A stretch of DNA of 64,000 nt from Papilionanthe hookeriana x Papilionanthe teres. Lineage: Eukaryota; Streptophyta; Magnoliopsida; Asparagales; Orchidaceae. Positions 22,303-33,169 of this stretch are shown piece after piece. Numbering within the stretch: position 1 is the first letter of the stretch; each line of letters opens with the position of its first letter. The translations under genes were made by a program, and so were the position numbers. Where the stretch lies: the NCBI GenBank assembly GCA_022702705.1, contig CM040428.1, positions 100,389,805-100,453,804 of the forward strand. The letters are read 5' to 3'. Under the pieces are notes generated by a model that saw only the letters and a list, made by a program, of their open reading frames with translations, was not told the DNA's origin and did no database searches.

Positions 22303-25300
22303 ATGGAAGCCCCAAAGCCGATTTTCTCCTTCACCAATGGATCGGACTTCGCCGTTTACAAGGATGAGCTGCCCGATAATGGGATCATCCGGTTTGGACA
22401 AGGATTCGAGAACACAAATGTCAAGATCGCTGACGTTACCCTTTTCGCACTGATGGACAAAGTGCCAGAAACTGAGGAGCCCGTGATTGAATTCAACCTT
22501 AAGTCAACTCAAGAGTTTCCTCCCCCGCAAAGGGTTCCACCGAGAGGAATACCGCCGTCCAAAGGAGGACCGTTATCTCTACCCCCACCTGGTCTAGTCG
22601 TCTCTCGCACCTACCCCGGCTCCCGCCAAACCGAAGGGGAAGGAAGTTCAAATTTGTAACGAGTATGTTACCGTAGAGGGTGCGGATTTCCGTGCAAGAC
22701 CTTCCGTTTTCGAAATTGGGTCCAGACTCAAGGGTTCCACCCCTAACACGGACTCGAGGAGAAACAAGAGGCGGGAAGATTGCGAGGAAGGCCGTAGCCG
22801 CCGAAGTCGCTTTCTTAGAAGAAATCCCTGAGTACACACCACTACCTGAATACATACCATTGTCTGAGTATACACCCCTTTTGGAAGGAAGTAGATTCCA
22901 TCCCCTTTCCGCCGCAGCTGACGAGGAAAATGTCCGCAGGATTGCCTCTATGTTACCTCGGCCCGCATACTATAGCGACAACAGAAAGAAAAGGGCAAGG
23001 ATTACACCATTTGCCCGACTACAGACTGTGATTGAGAAGTTAGCAAAGAAAGAAAAATGCCCCGTATCGGAGATTTTAAGAAGGATAGGACGGGTGCCGG
23101 CCAAATCCCGTCTTGGGCCACGAGTAGAACTCGCTATCGCCGCAGAAGGGCCGAATAAGAAGATGAAGGCTAGTCCACTCGTTGTTGTTTCAGGTTTACG
23201 GATCGGGAGGATACCACCTTCCGACATTCGACCGACGGACCATCCGGTCCTAGGCCTTCTACCGCTAGAAGGATGGTATGGCGTCCCACTACCGGCCAAT
23301 TAAGACCGAAACAACGACCGTAAAAGGAAAGTCTCGTCAGGAGACTTGAGTCCGAAGAAAGTGCTACCGCAGAGAAGGGGACTCATGAGAAAGAAACCCG
23401 ACAATTATCACATGACAACCGCAAGGATGTACGGAAAAGACCACTCGGAAGATGCTATGGAAAAGCTAAGAACTGATATTCGGCGACTAGCAAGGGAAAG
23501 AGAAGAGAAGTTCGGAGATGAAGTTGACTCGTCAGAGTTCATGGATGATGAATATGCAAAAATTAACATGGTTGAAACACGAGCTTCGTCAGCTTCACAA
23601 GGTGCTCCTTGCAGCCGCGAAAGAGAAGAGCCGAAGTAATGAGAAGGCGACTTCAAGAGAAAGATGATACGATCGCCCAAATGGCAAAAAGGATGGAAGA
23701 GATGGCCGTAGCCCTAGCCACTCTCCGCAGTCGAGTTCAACCTCAAAGAGAAACACCCCGGAAGTTATTCACATCGTAGACGGAGGAAAGGAGATTACAT
23801 CCGTCAACGGGGATGATCAATTAAAGAAGGATGCAACACAAAGTATGATTCCGGAAAAGGATATCAAGAGCTTGGTGGAACAAGCGAAGTGCGAGAAGCC
23901 TTGGCACAATCAAAGAGCGGGACATCCATTCGGACGGGTAGACCTTACCTCGAAGAATTCGACGCCGTCCAATATCCGAAAGGCTTTGTACCACCTCTCG
24001 TTCAAGACCTTTGATGGAACCGGAAACCCTCGGCAAGTATGTTGCACATTTTCGTGCCGATTGTTGCAATGCCGGCGGAAGTGATGCTTTACTCTTACGA
24101 CAATTTGTCGGCGACTCGTCGTGAATCGCCTTTGATTGGTATGCGGAATTACCAAACGGTTCGGTGAAGAAATTTTCGAATTAGAGAACCTCTTCATCAA
24201 GCGATTTGTCGGAGCTCGACACCACATCACTATAGGTGATTTAGTGGTAGAGAAGCGAGCCGAACGAAACCTCGTGGACTACATACTTCGATGGAGGAAT
24301 CTAAGTATGAAGTGTGAGCCACGACTACAAGAACAAGACGCGATCCGGCATTTTACTTAAAAGCATCCATGGCCCGATAGCACTTCTCCTCAAGGGATTT
24401 ACTATTAAGACTTTCGAGAAGTTGTTAAGCAAGGCCGGAAGCTTGCAAGAGGAGGCAAAGCAACTAAGTTTCACCGATAAAACGGACAAACGAAGCCCGT
24501 GAAAACTTTTGAAAAGAAGTCCGGATCGTCGCAGCTAGCCGACAAAGGCAAGCAACCGATACAAATATCGTCGAACGGCCACAAGCAACCTCAACTGCAT
24601 TACCAAGAACCCCGACCCGGCCTATCGATCATCTCAACAGTATGAACAACCACCTCATCCACAACGTACGTTTAGGGAGTTCCGAGCAGGGAGTATCCGT
24701 TCAAGAATGAGGCGATGCCGAAAATGTTCCGCGACTCGATGAAGACTCCGCATTTCCAACCGCCGTAGCCTAAAAGACCGAAGAAGTCGACAAGAAAGGT
24801 GATCCCAACTTTTGCCCTTACCACCGGATGCTTGGGCACAAGATAGAAGATTGTATTACCTTCAAAAGTTGGCTCAACGACAATCTTCGGAAAGGGAATA
24901 TAACGATCCCGAAAGAATACATGAAGGAACCCCAGAAAGGAGGTTCCGTCAATGTTATCTCGAAGGATTTTATTGTTCCGATAGATCCCTATGCGACAGA
25001 CGATGGATGGACTACCGCTTGGACAATGTCTTCGAAGAAGATTTTAGATCACATCCAAACCGCTTCGGTGCGAGCCTCAATTCAGAGTTCGAAAACTGTC
25101 AAGTCGGCACTATCACTTGTGATAGAAGAACCACCTCAACAAGAGACGACTGAAGAAAAGAAGAAAATTGACGAAGAAGAGAAGACCAAGGCTCCTAAGG
25201 CTAGTACCAGGGCCGCTTATCCTAGGATAGTTGTTTCCGATTCGGGGAGAAATCCCTCGAACCTCCGACTCGTATGATTATCTCGCTCACCCGCGTGGGA

Positions 25301-25640
25301 TCTTATAATGATAAGGGTTATGGCGTTGGCTACTTTTCGATCGTTTCTAACGATTACGTAACTAGCGACAATCAACCTAATCCGGACGTCGATTCCGATA
25401 CAAATAACAATTCTCAAATCATACACAATCTCGACGATCACAATGACAAAGAAGATATCCACCGTGGAGGCTACGAGAGTTCAACAAGCAACGAATCTAT
25501 TTGCGAATTTCGAGGAGCTCCAATCACAATAGAGTTAGAGCCTTCGTACTCCGAAGCTAATCTCGAAGAACCCGTCGTTCCGATTCAGAGCGGACACCGA
25601 CAAACTCAATGCTAAACTTAGAAGAAATCACGTAAGTCAA
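22303..25640 (+). pseudogene. Gag of element C
   Basis: The start is the ATG at 22,303 ('MEAPKPIFSFTNGSDFAV'), just after a putative splice acceptor. A long N-terminal region of unknown function runs to about 23,640 and includes three 6-residue repeats (EYTPLP type, 22,830-22,882). A short coiled coil follows near 23,640-23,730. The capsid domain lies at about 24,000-24,480, with 'FVGARHHITIGDLVVEKRAE' and 'LVDYILRWRNLSMKCEPRLQ'. A CX2HX4HX4C knuckle (C-P-Y-H...G-H...D-C) lies at 24,813-24,854. This CHHC form is usual for Tat gag. Many frame breaks are present, several at CWG-like sites and possibly not real. Confidence 0.85.
22830..22882 (+). repeat. Three 18-bp in-frame repeats in gag
   Basis: Successive units encode EYTPLP, EYIPLS and EYTPLL. 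The DNA units differ at several positions while the residues are conserved, which suggests the repeat is kept at protein level. This is a proline-rich linear motif of unknown role. Confidence 0.7.
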
Positions 25641-25671
25641 CTTAAGAAGTGGAAGAGTTCTACCTCCGAGA

Positions 25672-26523
25672 ATGGGTCCAAAGGACAAAGGAAGCGGTGT
25701 GGTTGTTCGAGAAGAACCAACCCCGGCAGAAGAAATACCCATTCGAGAAGAAAACGAGGCACATGAAAACAAAGTGGACTACAACGTGCTAGCTCATCTT
25801 AGGAAACTACCAGCCAAACTGAGCATCTACGACGCTCTCATCTTATCAAAGGAGATGAGAGAAGCTCTGATCAAGGCCTTACTTCGATCCGGAAATTACT
25901 TAGCTCAAATGGCCGGAGATTCCTTAGATGAGGTTCGCTCGTTAAAGGAACAACGAGGTATCACATTCACTGACAATGACTTACTACTTGGGACGACAGA
26001 CCACAACCGACCGTTGTACATTTCGATTACAATCGGGAAGTTTACACTCTCCGCAGTATTGGTGGATCCAGGAGCATCAATCAATATAATGAATCTTCGA
26101 ACGCTAAGCATACTTGAAATTGATGCTCGCGAGCTCGAAGCGGACAAAATGTTATTAAGAGGATTCAACCAGAAAGGAGAAAGAGCCCTCGGATCAATAA
26201 CACTGCTAATGAAGACCGGTGACTTAACAAAGACAACCGCAAAATTTCACATAATTGATTCAGAAACGTCGTTCGACGCTCTACTTGGCCGACCATGGAT
26301 ACATGAAAACCGGATGGTACCATCATCTCTACATCAGTGCATCAAATACTACGATGGAGGGGAACAGTGCATCAAAGGTGACTTACAACCGTTCTCCGTA
26401 CATGAAATTGGAATCCATGAAGATGCGACTTATTATGCACCTCCGAAGAAAACAATCTTCTCCGGAGATACCATAACAAATGAAGCAAAGGAAATTGGGA
26501 CGACGAAGAACCCGAAATTCTAG
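25672..26523 (+). CDS. Aspartic protease of element C
   Basis: An undisturbed 283-codon stretch of the polyprotein. The retropepsin-like core has 'VLVDPGASINIMNLRTL' (catalytic Asp at residue 137, D-P-G-A) with flap and C-terminal features ending in 'FDALLGRPWIHENRMVPSSL', the signature of Tat proteases. The first 60 residues are polyprotein linker; the start given is only the first Met of the open stretch, and the real product is probably cut from Gag-Pol. It is one of the few segments of C without a frame break. Confidence 0.9.
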   Translation: MGPKDKGSGVVVREEPTPAEEIPIREENEAHENKVDYNVLAHLRKLPAKLSIYDALILSKEMREALIKALLRSGNYLAQMAGDSLDEVRSLKEQRGITFTDNDLLLGTTDHNRPLYISITIGKFTLSAVLVDPGASINIMNLRTLSILEIDARELEADKMLLRGFNQKGERALGSITLLMKTGDLTKTTAKFHIIDSETSFDALLGRPWIHENRMVPSSLHQCIKYYDGGEQCIKGDLQPFSVHEIGIHEDATYYAPPKKTIFSGDTITNEAKEIGTTKNPKF

Positions 26524-27381
26524 TCCAACAGCTCACTCACCACTCCCTTACGGCGAGATGGTGAAGGTTTCTCCACAACTCGCATCCGAGGTCGAGGCCG
26601 GGGACGAGGTCGTGGCGAGACGTTAGGACAGTTGGACAAAGGAAACCGACCATCAATGTTGATTGGGAAGATAGTTCGAAGAAGAAAAAGAAATCAAGCA
26701 AGAAGCAACGACAATAAGTCGGAAGAAGCCGCAATTCAGAATCCCTCTCGAAGATGAAAGAAACGAAGAATATAAATCGATGTACAAGAAGATTAACCAC
26801 TATGTACATACTATGACCCTGACCCCGATCCATTCTAATAAGATCGAGGGTATGGTGGTCAAAGAGGTACGTAGCGGCGGTGCAAAGCCCATCAAATTCT
26901 ACCGTGGTGCTCCTTCCTCCAAAATTGAAAACAATGTACAATTTGAAGATGCTACTTCATCAGAATTAATGGAATTGCCTTTCGAGTGGTACTCTCCCCC
27001 GTGTGCAAAATTTAATTCAGCGTGGTTTCTTACCTCGATAATGGACAAAAGGTCGATCACAACATTTTGAAAATTTATGGAATAACTTCGGTCGTCCACC
27101 CAATTCAAAGCATGGTCTCGGATTCGGCACAGTAGGATCAGTTGACGATACTGAATTTTGCATGGTTGTCACTTGCGAGTCTAATGAAAACCGCATGGAA
27201 ACTACGGTAAGAGCTCGAAGATTTACAAATTGGAGACGCTCCACCAGAATTCGAGGAAGAGATCAAATCTACAATAGATGAGTTAACGGAAGTTAACTTA
27301 GGTACTAGCGAAGAACCTAGACCTACCTTTGTTAGCTCCTTACTCAATAAAGAAGACTCCGAAGAAATAATTAAGTTATTA
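26524..27381 (+). pseudogene. Protease-RT linker of element C, with Arg/Gly-rich stretch
   Basis: This polyprotein linker is broken into short frames. One frame at about 26,578-26,625 encodes alternating Arg-Gly (RIRGRGRGRGRGE), a nucleic-acid-binding type tract. Near 26,820-26,990 there are segments ending 'SSELMELPFEWYSPPCAKFN'. The last part (27,200-27,381) leads without interruption into RT in one frame. No catalytic domain was recognised. Confidence 0.6.
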
Positions 27382-28233
27382 ATGGAATTTAAAGATCGTT
27401 TTGCTTGGAGCTACGATGAGATGCCGTGTTTAGCTCCGCAGGTCGCAGTCCATAAGCTAGGGGTGGATCCTGCTTCTGTTCCAATCAGACAAGGCCCCAG
27501 AAGAATGCGTCTAGAAATCGAACAACAAGTCATAGCTGGGGTTAAAAAGCTAATAGACGCTAGATTTGTCCGTGAAGAACAATACCCGACTTGGTTAGCC
27601 AATGTGGTACCAGTCAGGAAGAAGAATGGTCAGATCAGAATTTGTGTGGATTTCAGAGATTTAAACAAGGCATGTCCAAAAGATGAATTTCCTCTACCGA
27701 TCCCGAATTAATGATCGACATCGCTTCAACACATGAAATATTCTCATTCATGGATGGATCTTCGTGGATACAACCAGATAAAAATGGCTCCAGAAGATGA
27801 AAAACTTACAACATTCAGAACGCCGATCGGGGTATATTGCTACACAGTAATGCCATTTGGACTGAAGAATGCAGGAGCAACCTACCAGAGAGCGATGACA
27901 AGAATTTTTGATGATCTCATCCACAATCAAGTCGAATGCTACGTGGATGATGTGGTCATCAAAAGCAAAGTAAAGGAAAACCACTCGTATGATTTGAGAA
28001 TTGTTTTCGAACGATTAAGACAGTTTAACCTTAAGATGAATCCCTTAAAATGCGCCTTCGGCGTCACCTCCGGAAAATTCTTAGGATTCATTGTCCGGCA
28101 TCGTGGAATTGAAATCGACCCGGAAAAGATTAAAGCTATCCTAGAAATGCCACCTCCCAAAACCTTAAAACAACTACGATCTTTTCAAGGGAAGCTGGCA
28201 TATCTTCGACGCTTTATCTCGAACTTGTCGTAG
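27382..28233 (+). pseudogene. Reverse transcriptase of element C
   Basis: Two adjacent open stretches (27,382-27,711 and 27,733-28,233) carry the whole RT: 'WLANVVPVRKKNGQIRICVD' (fingers), the catalytic Y-V-D-D in 'CYVDDVVIKSK' near 27,940, 'MNPLKCAFGVTSGKFLGFIV' (thumb) and 'KLAYLRRFISN' at the end. A single break at about 27,710-27,735 separates them, with a stop just where the family continues. All catalytic Asp residues visible in the motifs are kept. If that break is a sequence error, RT would be intact. Confidence 0.93.
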
Positions 28234-28785
28234 GTGTCGACCTTTCTCGCATTAGTTAAAAAGGACGCCAAATTTATTTGGGAAGAAAATGCCGTAGGGC
28301 CTTCAAGGACATTAAACAATATTTAATGACACCTCCCGTCTTAGCAACCTCGAGCCTCAGTGTAGCCGCCGATACTTTATACCGCGGCTTTAGACGACTC
28401 TCTCGGAGCCTCGTTAGCCTGTGTCAATGATGAGGGTAAAGAAAATGCTCTTTACTATCTAAGCCGTCGTTTACTTCCAACAGAAGTAAGGTATCCCGCA
28501 ATTGAAAAGCACTGTTTAGCCCTGATCTTCGCCGCTCAAAAGCTCAGGCACTACATGCTTTCTCATAAGGTCAACCTGATTTCGAAATTTAATCCATTGC
28601 AATACTTGATGACCCGTCCAACGCTTTCCGACAGACTTGCCAGATGGTCAATGATATTATTGCAATTCGATATAACTTTCGTGCCTCTTCGTGCCGTAAA
28701 AGGACAAGTCCTAGCAGACTTCCTCGCAAAGACACCCTCTTGCCGGCAGTATCTCCTCTCAATGACGACTTTCCGGATGAACAAA
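28234..28785 (+). pseudogene. RNase H (first) of element C
   Basis: 'DDSLGASLACVNDEGKENAL', then 'YYLSRRLLPTEVRYPAIEKH' and 'RLARWSMILLQFDITFVPLR' identify the Ty3/gypsy RNase H. The N-terminal portion (28,240-28,400) has several frame changes, two of them at sites where CTG appears reduced to CG. It leads to 'VLADFLA', the usual end before the second RNase H. Confidence 0.9.
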
Positions 28786-29300
28786 TAATGAACCTAGAAG
28801 ACCCCGATGATCGACGTTGGGAATTGTATTTCGACGGAGCATCTTCAAGCACATAAAGACGAAGAATCGCAAGTGATAGTGCCCTGAAGGCGGGGATCGA
28901 ACTAATCTTTATAACACCGGAGCGGGGATGTTAAGATACTCCTACCACTTGACAGAGCCGTGTACAAATAATGAAGCGTAATACGAAGCCCTCATAACGG
29001 GACCGGAACTAACTATTCAAATGGGTATAACGGACATCAACATCTACGGGATTCGCAGTTAATCATTCAATAGATCGCGGACAATACGGAATTTTAAAAC
29101 CAAGACTCGAGCAATACTTCCAAGATGCCATACAAACTGTTGGAATAGCATTCCGAATGTGACGATCTATAAAATTCCCGTAAAAGAAAACGCTTTAACG
29201 GATGCGTTAGTCCGTCTCGCAAAAGAATTTTCCTTTTTGCAAGATGAATCGGTGGAAGTGTCGGCTCACTGACGTCAGGTCCTATCACAGCTCGACATAG
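28786..29300 (+). pseudogene. Second, archaeal-like RNase H (aRNH) of element C
   Basis: 'RRWELYFDGASS' near 28,814 is the start of the additional RNase H found in Tat elements, with its first catalytic Asp. Further on, 'LRYSYHLTEPCTNNEA' and 'YEALITG' (28,930-29,000) give the second conserved block. An apparent stop at 28,978-28,980 takes the place of the conserved Glu. The rest is spread over three frames up to about 29,270. The presence of this domain is diagnostic for the Tat lineage. Confidence 0.85.
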
Positions 29301-30663
29301 ACACAATACACAAATCGAAAAAGAGAAGAATCAGTCTCAAGCAGTGACGTAAAAACACAGAGGATTGGCGACGCCCATTACGTACTCACCCGCAAACAGA
29401 AAACTACCGGACGATAGGTCATTAGCCCATCGCATCAAGAAAAGAACTCTATCTTACTCATTAATAAACAACACATTATACGTAAGGTCTTTTGATCAAA
29501 TGTGGCTAAGGTGCCTAAGCGGGTCCGAGGCCCATGAAATTGTTAAAGAGGTGCATTCGGGACTCCGTGGCGCTCACTCGCCGGGTCCGAAGATGAAAAT
29601 GAAAATTAAAAGACTAGGATATTACCGGCCCTCGATGATGACCGACCGCATGAAAATCGCCAAGAGCCGTCACCAATGCCAAGTGCACGGAGTGGTTCTA
29701 CACCAACCTCCAAATGTGCTACATCCGACAATTGCGTCGTGGCCATTTGAATGTTGGGGCACGGATATAGTGGGTCCAATAGAACCACCATCTTCAAAGG
29801 ACATCGCTTCATTCTTGCAGCTACAGATTACTTTTCCAAGTGGGCGGAGGAAGTTCCACTCAGAGAAGTGAAAGCACACCACGTGCTACAGTTTTTTAAG
29901 AACCAAGTTGTCTATCGTTTCGGAGTGCCGCGCAGGATCATCTCGTATAATGGGCCGCATTCGAAGCACGCAAATCAACAATTTTGTCGGAGACACGGAA
30001 TCGACCGGCGCTATTCAACAATTTACTACCCAAGAGCAAATGGTCCGTCGAGGCTTTTAACAAAACTCTCGTTCAAATTTTAAAGAAGACTTTGGACGAT
30101 AATAAGAGAAATTGGCACGAGAAATTGTTAGAAGCCTTATGGGCCTACCGGACAACCTTCGTAACTCCTACTCAAGCTACACCATACGCTCCGGTGTATG
30201 GGTCCGAGGCAGATGTTACCCTTAGAGGTCCAGCTTCCTTCACTCGAATCGTAGCTTGCAAACAAAATCACGACAGAAGAGAATGCCAAATTACGACTAG
30301 AAGAATTGGAAAGCCTGGAAGGGAAAAGACTCGCAATGCAGCAGAATTTAGAACTATACCAGGCTAAGATGGTTCAAGCCCATGACAGACTGGTCCGCCC
30401 AAGAACCTTCAAAGTTGGTGACTTAGTTCTCGTTCTCAAAAGACCTATTCTTGCACACCGCAAGATAGGAGGAAAATTCGAACCCACTCGGGAGGGACCG
30501 TTCGTGGTCGAGGCAAGCCTACTCGGGAGGCTCCTACCGGCCTAGTGAACCGCCAAGGAGAACGACATATGCTTCCGATCAATGGACGATACTTGAAAAA
30601 GTATTACGCTACTCGATGTTTCGAAAGAATGAATTTTTCATCCCTAGAAGCACGGGTGAAGTA
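29301..30663 (+). pseudogene. Integrase of element C (pol C-terminus)
   Basis: Zinc-finger region and core start in the 29,365-29,871 stretch ('EIVKEVHSGLRGAHSPGPKM', 'WPFECWGTDIVGPIEPP'). The core continues in another frame with 'AATDYFSKWAEEVPL' (first Asp), 'RRIISYNGPHS' and, in a third frame, 'KWSVEAFNKTL' (Glu). The second catalytic Asp reads Tyr (29,946-29,948), but the bases TCGTAT here are a likely misreading, because the same CTG-to-CGT signature recurs elsewhere in C. The C-terminal domain ('RPRTFKVGDLVLVLKRPILA') is at 30,306-30,545 and the end lies near 30,660. Confidence 0.9.
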
Positions 30664-30911
30664 ATTACTTATGACTGGGTCCGAACCCGAAAATAATAAA
30701 AAATGTGCTAAAATAAATAAAATCATGATGATAAAGTTTTCCTTGTTCTCTCTTCCAAATCAAAATCTCTTTCCTGATCTTTTCCCACTTCATTTCTGTT
30801 GAATTTAAAAATAAAAAAAGTAATAATAAAAAAAAACTGTCTTTAATAAACATTTTCTTAATGTTCTTGTTCTTAAGATGCACCCCGATCCTTTTCCTTG
30901 TCTTTTCGCAG
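30656..30911 (+). other. Putative intron between pol and the AlkB-type ORF
   Basis: A donor-like GTGAAGT begins at 30,656, at the very end of pol. The segment is T- and A-rich. It ends with a long pyrimidine tract and TTTTCGCAG at 30,911, five bases before an ATG at 30,916. Splicing would place the extra ORF near the pol end in a subgenomic RNA. Introns are known in Ogre elements, but here this is inference from splice-site-like sequence only. Confidence 0.4.
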
Positions 30912-30915
30912 GGAA

Positions 30916-32580
30916 ATGTCGAACCGGCGGTCGGTCCCGAACTTTAGAAATGGCGTAAGCCTCGCACTCGACGAAAAGAGGGTGAAAGATGGAGCGATAA
31001 TAGAGATCGACTCGTACTTCGCACCAGCAGCCCGCAATACGAGGAAAGTGACCGGGTCCCGATCGATCGAGAGGAGCCGCCCGACCGACAAGAATGAAAG
31101 TGGGTGGCCCAAGCCACCAATCCAAACAGAAGAAAAGAAAAACAAACACCGAAGAAGACAAGAGAATCAAGTCCGTAGTCGCTACAAGCAGAGGGCGAGC
31201 TTGTCGCCGCCGCGCCCACGTAAACTCGGAAATACGAAGAGCTACTCTCACAGCAACTCAACGAAGAAATAAAAATCGCCGTATCCGCAAGATGTTAACT
31301 AAATTAGCAGCGGACCGGCGCGACGAGGCAGCTTGCTACCGCGCAGACATACACTTCAAGGACACCAATTCACCAGGAACCTGAAGGAAGGAGGCCAGCT
31401 CCGAGGATAACAGAAGAAACCAGGGAAATCTCAAGAAGAACAGAAGAAAGAAGGCTACTACGCCACCAGATAAAGTCACCAGTAATGCATGACCTTATTG
31501 CAGAAGCAACCCCGGACGATGTCCCGATGGACATCATCCCAGAGGAGCCGAGGTATGCAGGAGAACGTGAAGGGATTGAGCCATATATCCCACAGTACGT
31601 CACCAGTGCCTCGCCATTTGCAAATTATCCCGAATACGAGCTAGAAAGAATACGGAATGTCGAGAAGAAAACTTTTGAGTACTTCGAGAGAATCGGAGGC
31701 AGGAGGATCAATATACTGAAGGCCTCGAGTTACATACGTACGTGTTCTCGTAATACGAACAACAACAAATCGTGGACCGCATCCGGGATTTGAAAAAGAT
31801 GGGCCGAGCAGGTCGCTTAAGAGAAAACACTTACTCGTAACCCCGGAGATGGATGCCGTGGAAGGGGAGAATTACAATACAATGTGGATGTCTGCTACAA
31901 CTTCGCAGAAGACAGAAGGGAAACCCACCGGGGATACTCCGTCATGGCCAGTGGATCCAATGCCATTAGTCATTAAAAGGATGGTAAAAAGAATGATAAA
32001 GATGGAGGGTACCGCCAGCAGATTGCATACCCAACAGCTTGCATCATTAATATTTACAAGAAGGGTGATCGCATACCCCCGCACATAGATCACCACGACT
32101 TTGTCGACCTTTCGCACAGCTTCTTCTCGAACGAGTGTAATATCATGTTCGGATCCGACCTCCGGATAGCGAGCCCGGTGTGAGTTCCGAGGGCCGCAAA
32201 GATACCATTACCGGTAGGTTCCGTCATGATACTAAAGGGCAACGGAGCAGCATGTCGCTAAACATTGCATACCGCGAGTACCGAGTGAAGCGGATCTCGC
32301 TACTTTCGAAGGATGGACGACGAGAAAGCACCTTACCACTTCCAACCGGACCCGAAGTTAGAGAGCCTCCGACCTTACGAGTCGCTGAGTTGCATGGAAA
32401 ATATCACACCTCCAACGTACATCCATACCGCATCCTCGCCAAGGATGGCTTGGAAGGTGATGTTATCGACCATGTACCTCACTATTCGTACATGGATTTT
32501 CGACAAATGCCTTTTTGGATAGATCGACAAAGATCATACATAGTCCGTTTCGAGTCTATATGGATTGTATGAGATGTATT
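30916..32580 (+). pseudogene. Captured AlkB-type 2OG-Fe(II) oxygenase ORF (plant ALKBH9/10-like)
   Basis: ALKBH9/10 proteins remove N6-methyladenosine from RNA using Fe(II) and 2-oxoglutarate. The N-terminal 118 codons (30,916-31,272) are basic and unrecognised. From about 31,485 a second stretch leads into the domain, spread over three frames. In order: GLELHTYVFS (31,720), YEQQQIVDRIRDLKKMGRAG (31,753), PRRWM then KGRITIQCGC (31,840-31,890), CYNFAED (31,894), GNPPGIL (31,919), VDPMPLVIKRMVKRM (31,951), INIYKKGDRIPPHIDHHDF (32,047) with Fe ligands His 32,082-32,084 and Asp 32,088-32,090, VGSVMILKGNGA (32,216), AKHCIP with distal His 32,263-32,265, RIS (32,291) and YFRRMDDEKAPY (32,301). Domain length (about 205 residues) and order match the plant proteins. 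Most breaks resemble CWG errors, so the gene may really be open. Confidence 0.87.
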
Positions 32581-33169
32581 CCGCATCGAGTTGTATGATG
32601 TATCTTCAAGCATGATTGGAATGAAAGTGACCATGTCACATTTTCGCCTTCACCTCTTTTAGGCAAGTTGATCGAGAAACGCCATTAAAGTTAAATGAAC
32701 TTCGAACAAAGAACGAAAAGAAACAAAAAGAATAAAAGAAAACTTTCCTTGAAAATCTAAAAAAAAATAATAAACTCCAAATTCACGATAAAATAAAATT
32801 CGAATCGTTAAAAGACAAACAAAATGAACACAAATTTTAAATCAAAATTTCAAATTCAACTTTCCAAATCTCAATCAAATTCAAACTCAACCTTCCAAAT
32901 CTGAAATCCAATCTGCTCTACTCTCTCCTCGTCCTGGATGGAAGCGGTCGATTCCATTAACACGGATCGAATCCGATGGCGAGGAATTATATCCAATCCA
33001 AACCAGCAACTTTCGATCAACTCTTTTGAATGGGATATGTAGCATCTACATATTCCCTCCTAATCTATTTCATTCCATGAAAGTCTTTTACAACTTTCAT
33101 GAAATTCTCGAAACACCAAAATTCCACACTTTTCAAATCGACACTACAAATCCTCGCAAAATCAAAATT
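32581..33169. other. Spacer between AlkB-type ORF and tandem array of element C
   Basis: Non-coding, increasingly A-rich DNA with simple runs (about 32,700-32,920), followed by a C/T-rich part. No ORF or domain was recognised. It is probably the 3' untranslated region of the AlkB-type ORF. Confidence 0.5.

Noticed and set aside
5867..29948. Asp-to-Tyr in integrase of both A and C as a shared biological feature
   Set aside because: The elements are from different lineages and the site in C carries the CTG/CGT signature suspected to be a consensus error, so no common cause is supported.
30916..32580. AlkB-type ORF as an independent host gene or processed pseudogene inserted into C
   Set aside because: It lies colinear between pol and the 3' array, on the element's strand, with no poly-A or duplication at its ends, and an upstream basic ORF leads into it. 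Capture by the element is simpler, though comparison with other copies would settle it.
30916..32580. AlkB-type domain derived from a plant RNA virus replicase
   Set aside because: Viral AlkB domains resemble the bacterial type. The motifs here (PPHIDHHDF, the ILKGNGA block, AKHCIP, the RIS block and the N-terminal GLELH segment) follow the plant ALKBH9/10 pattern.
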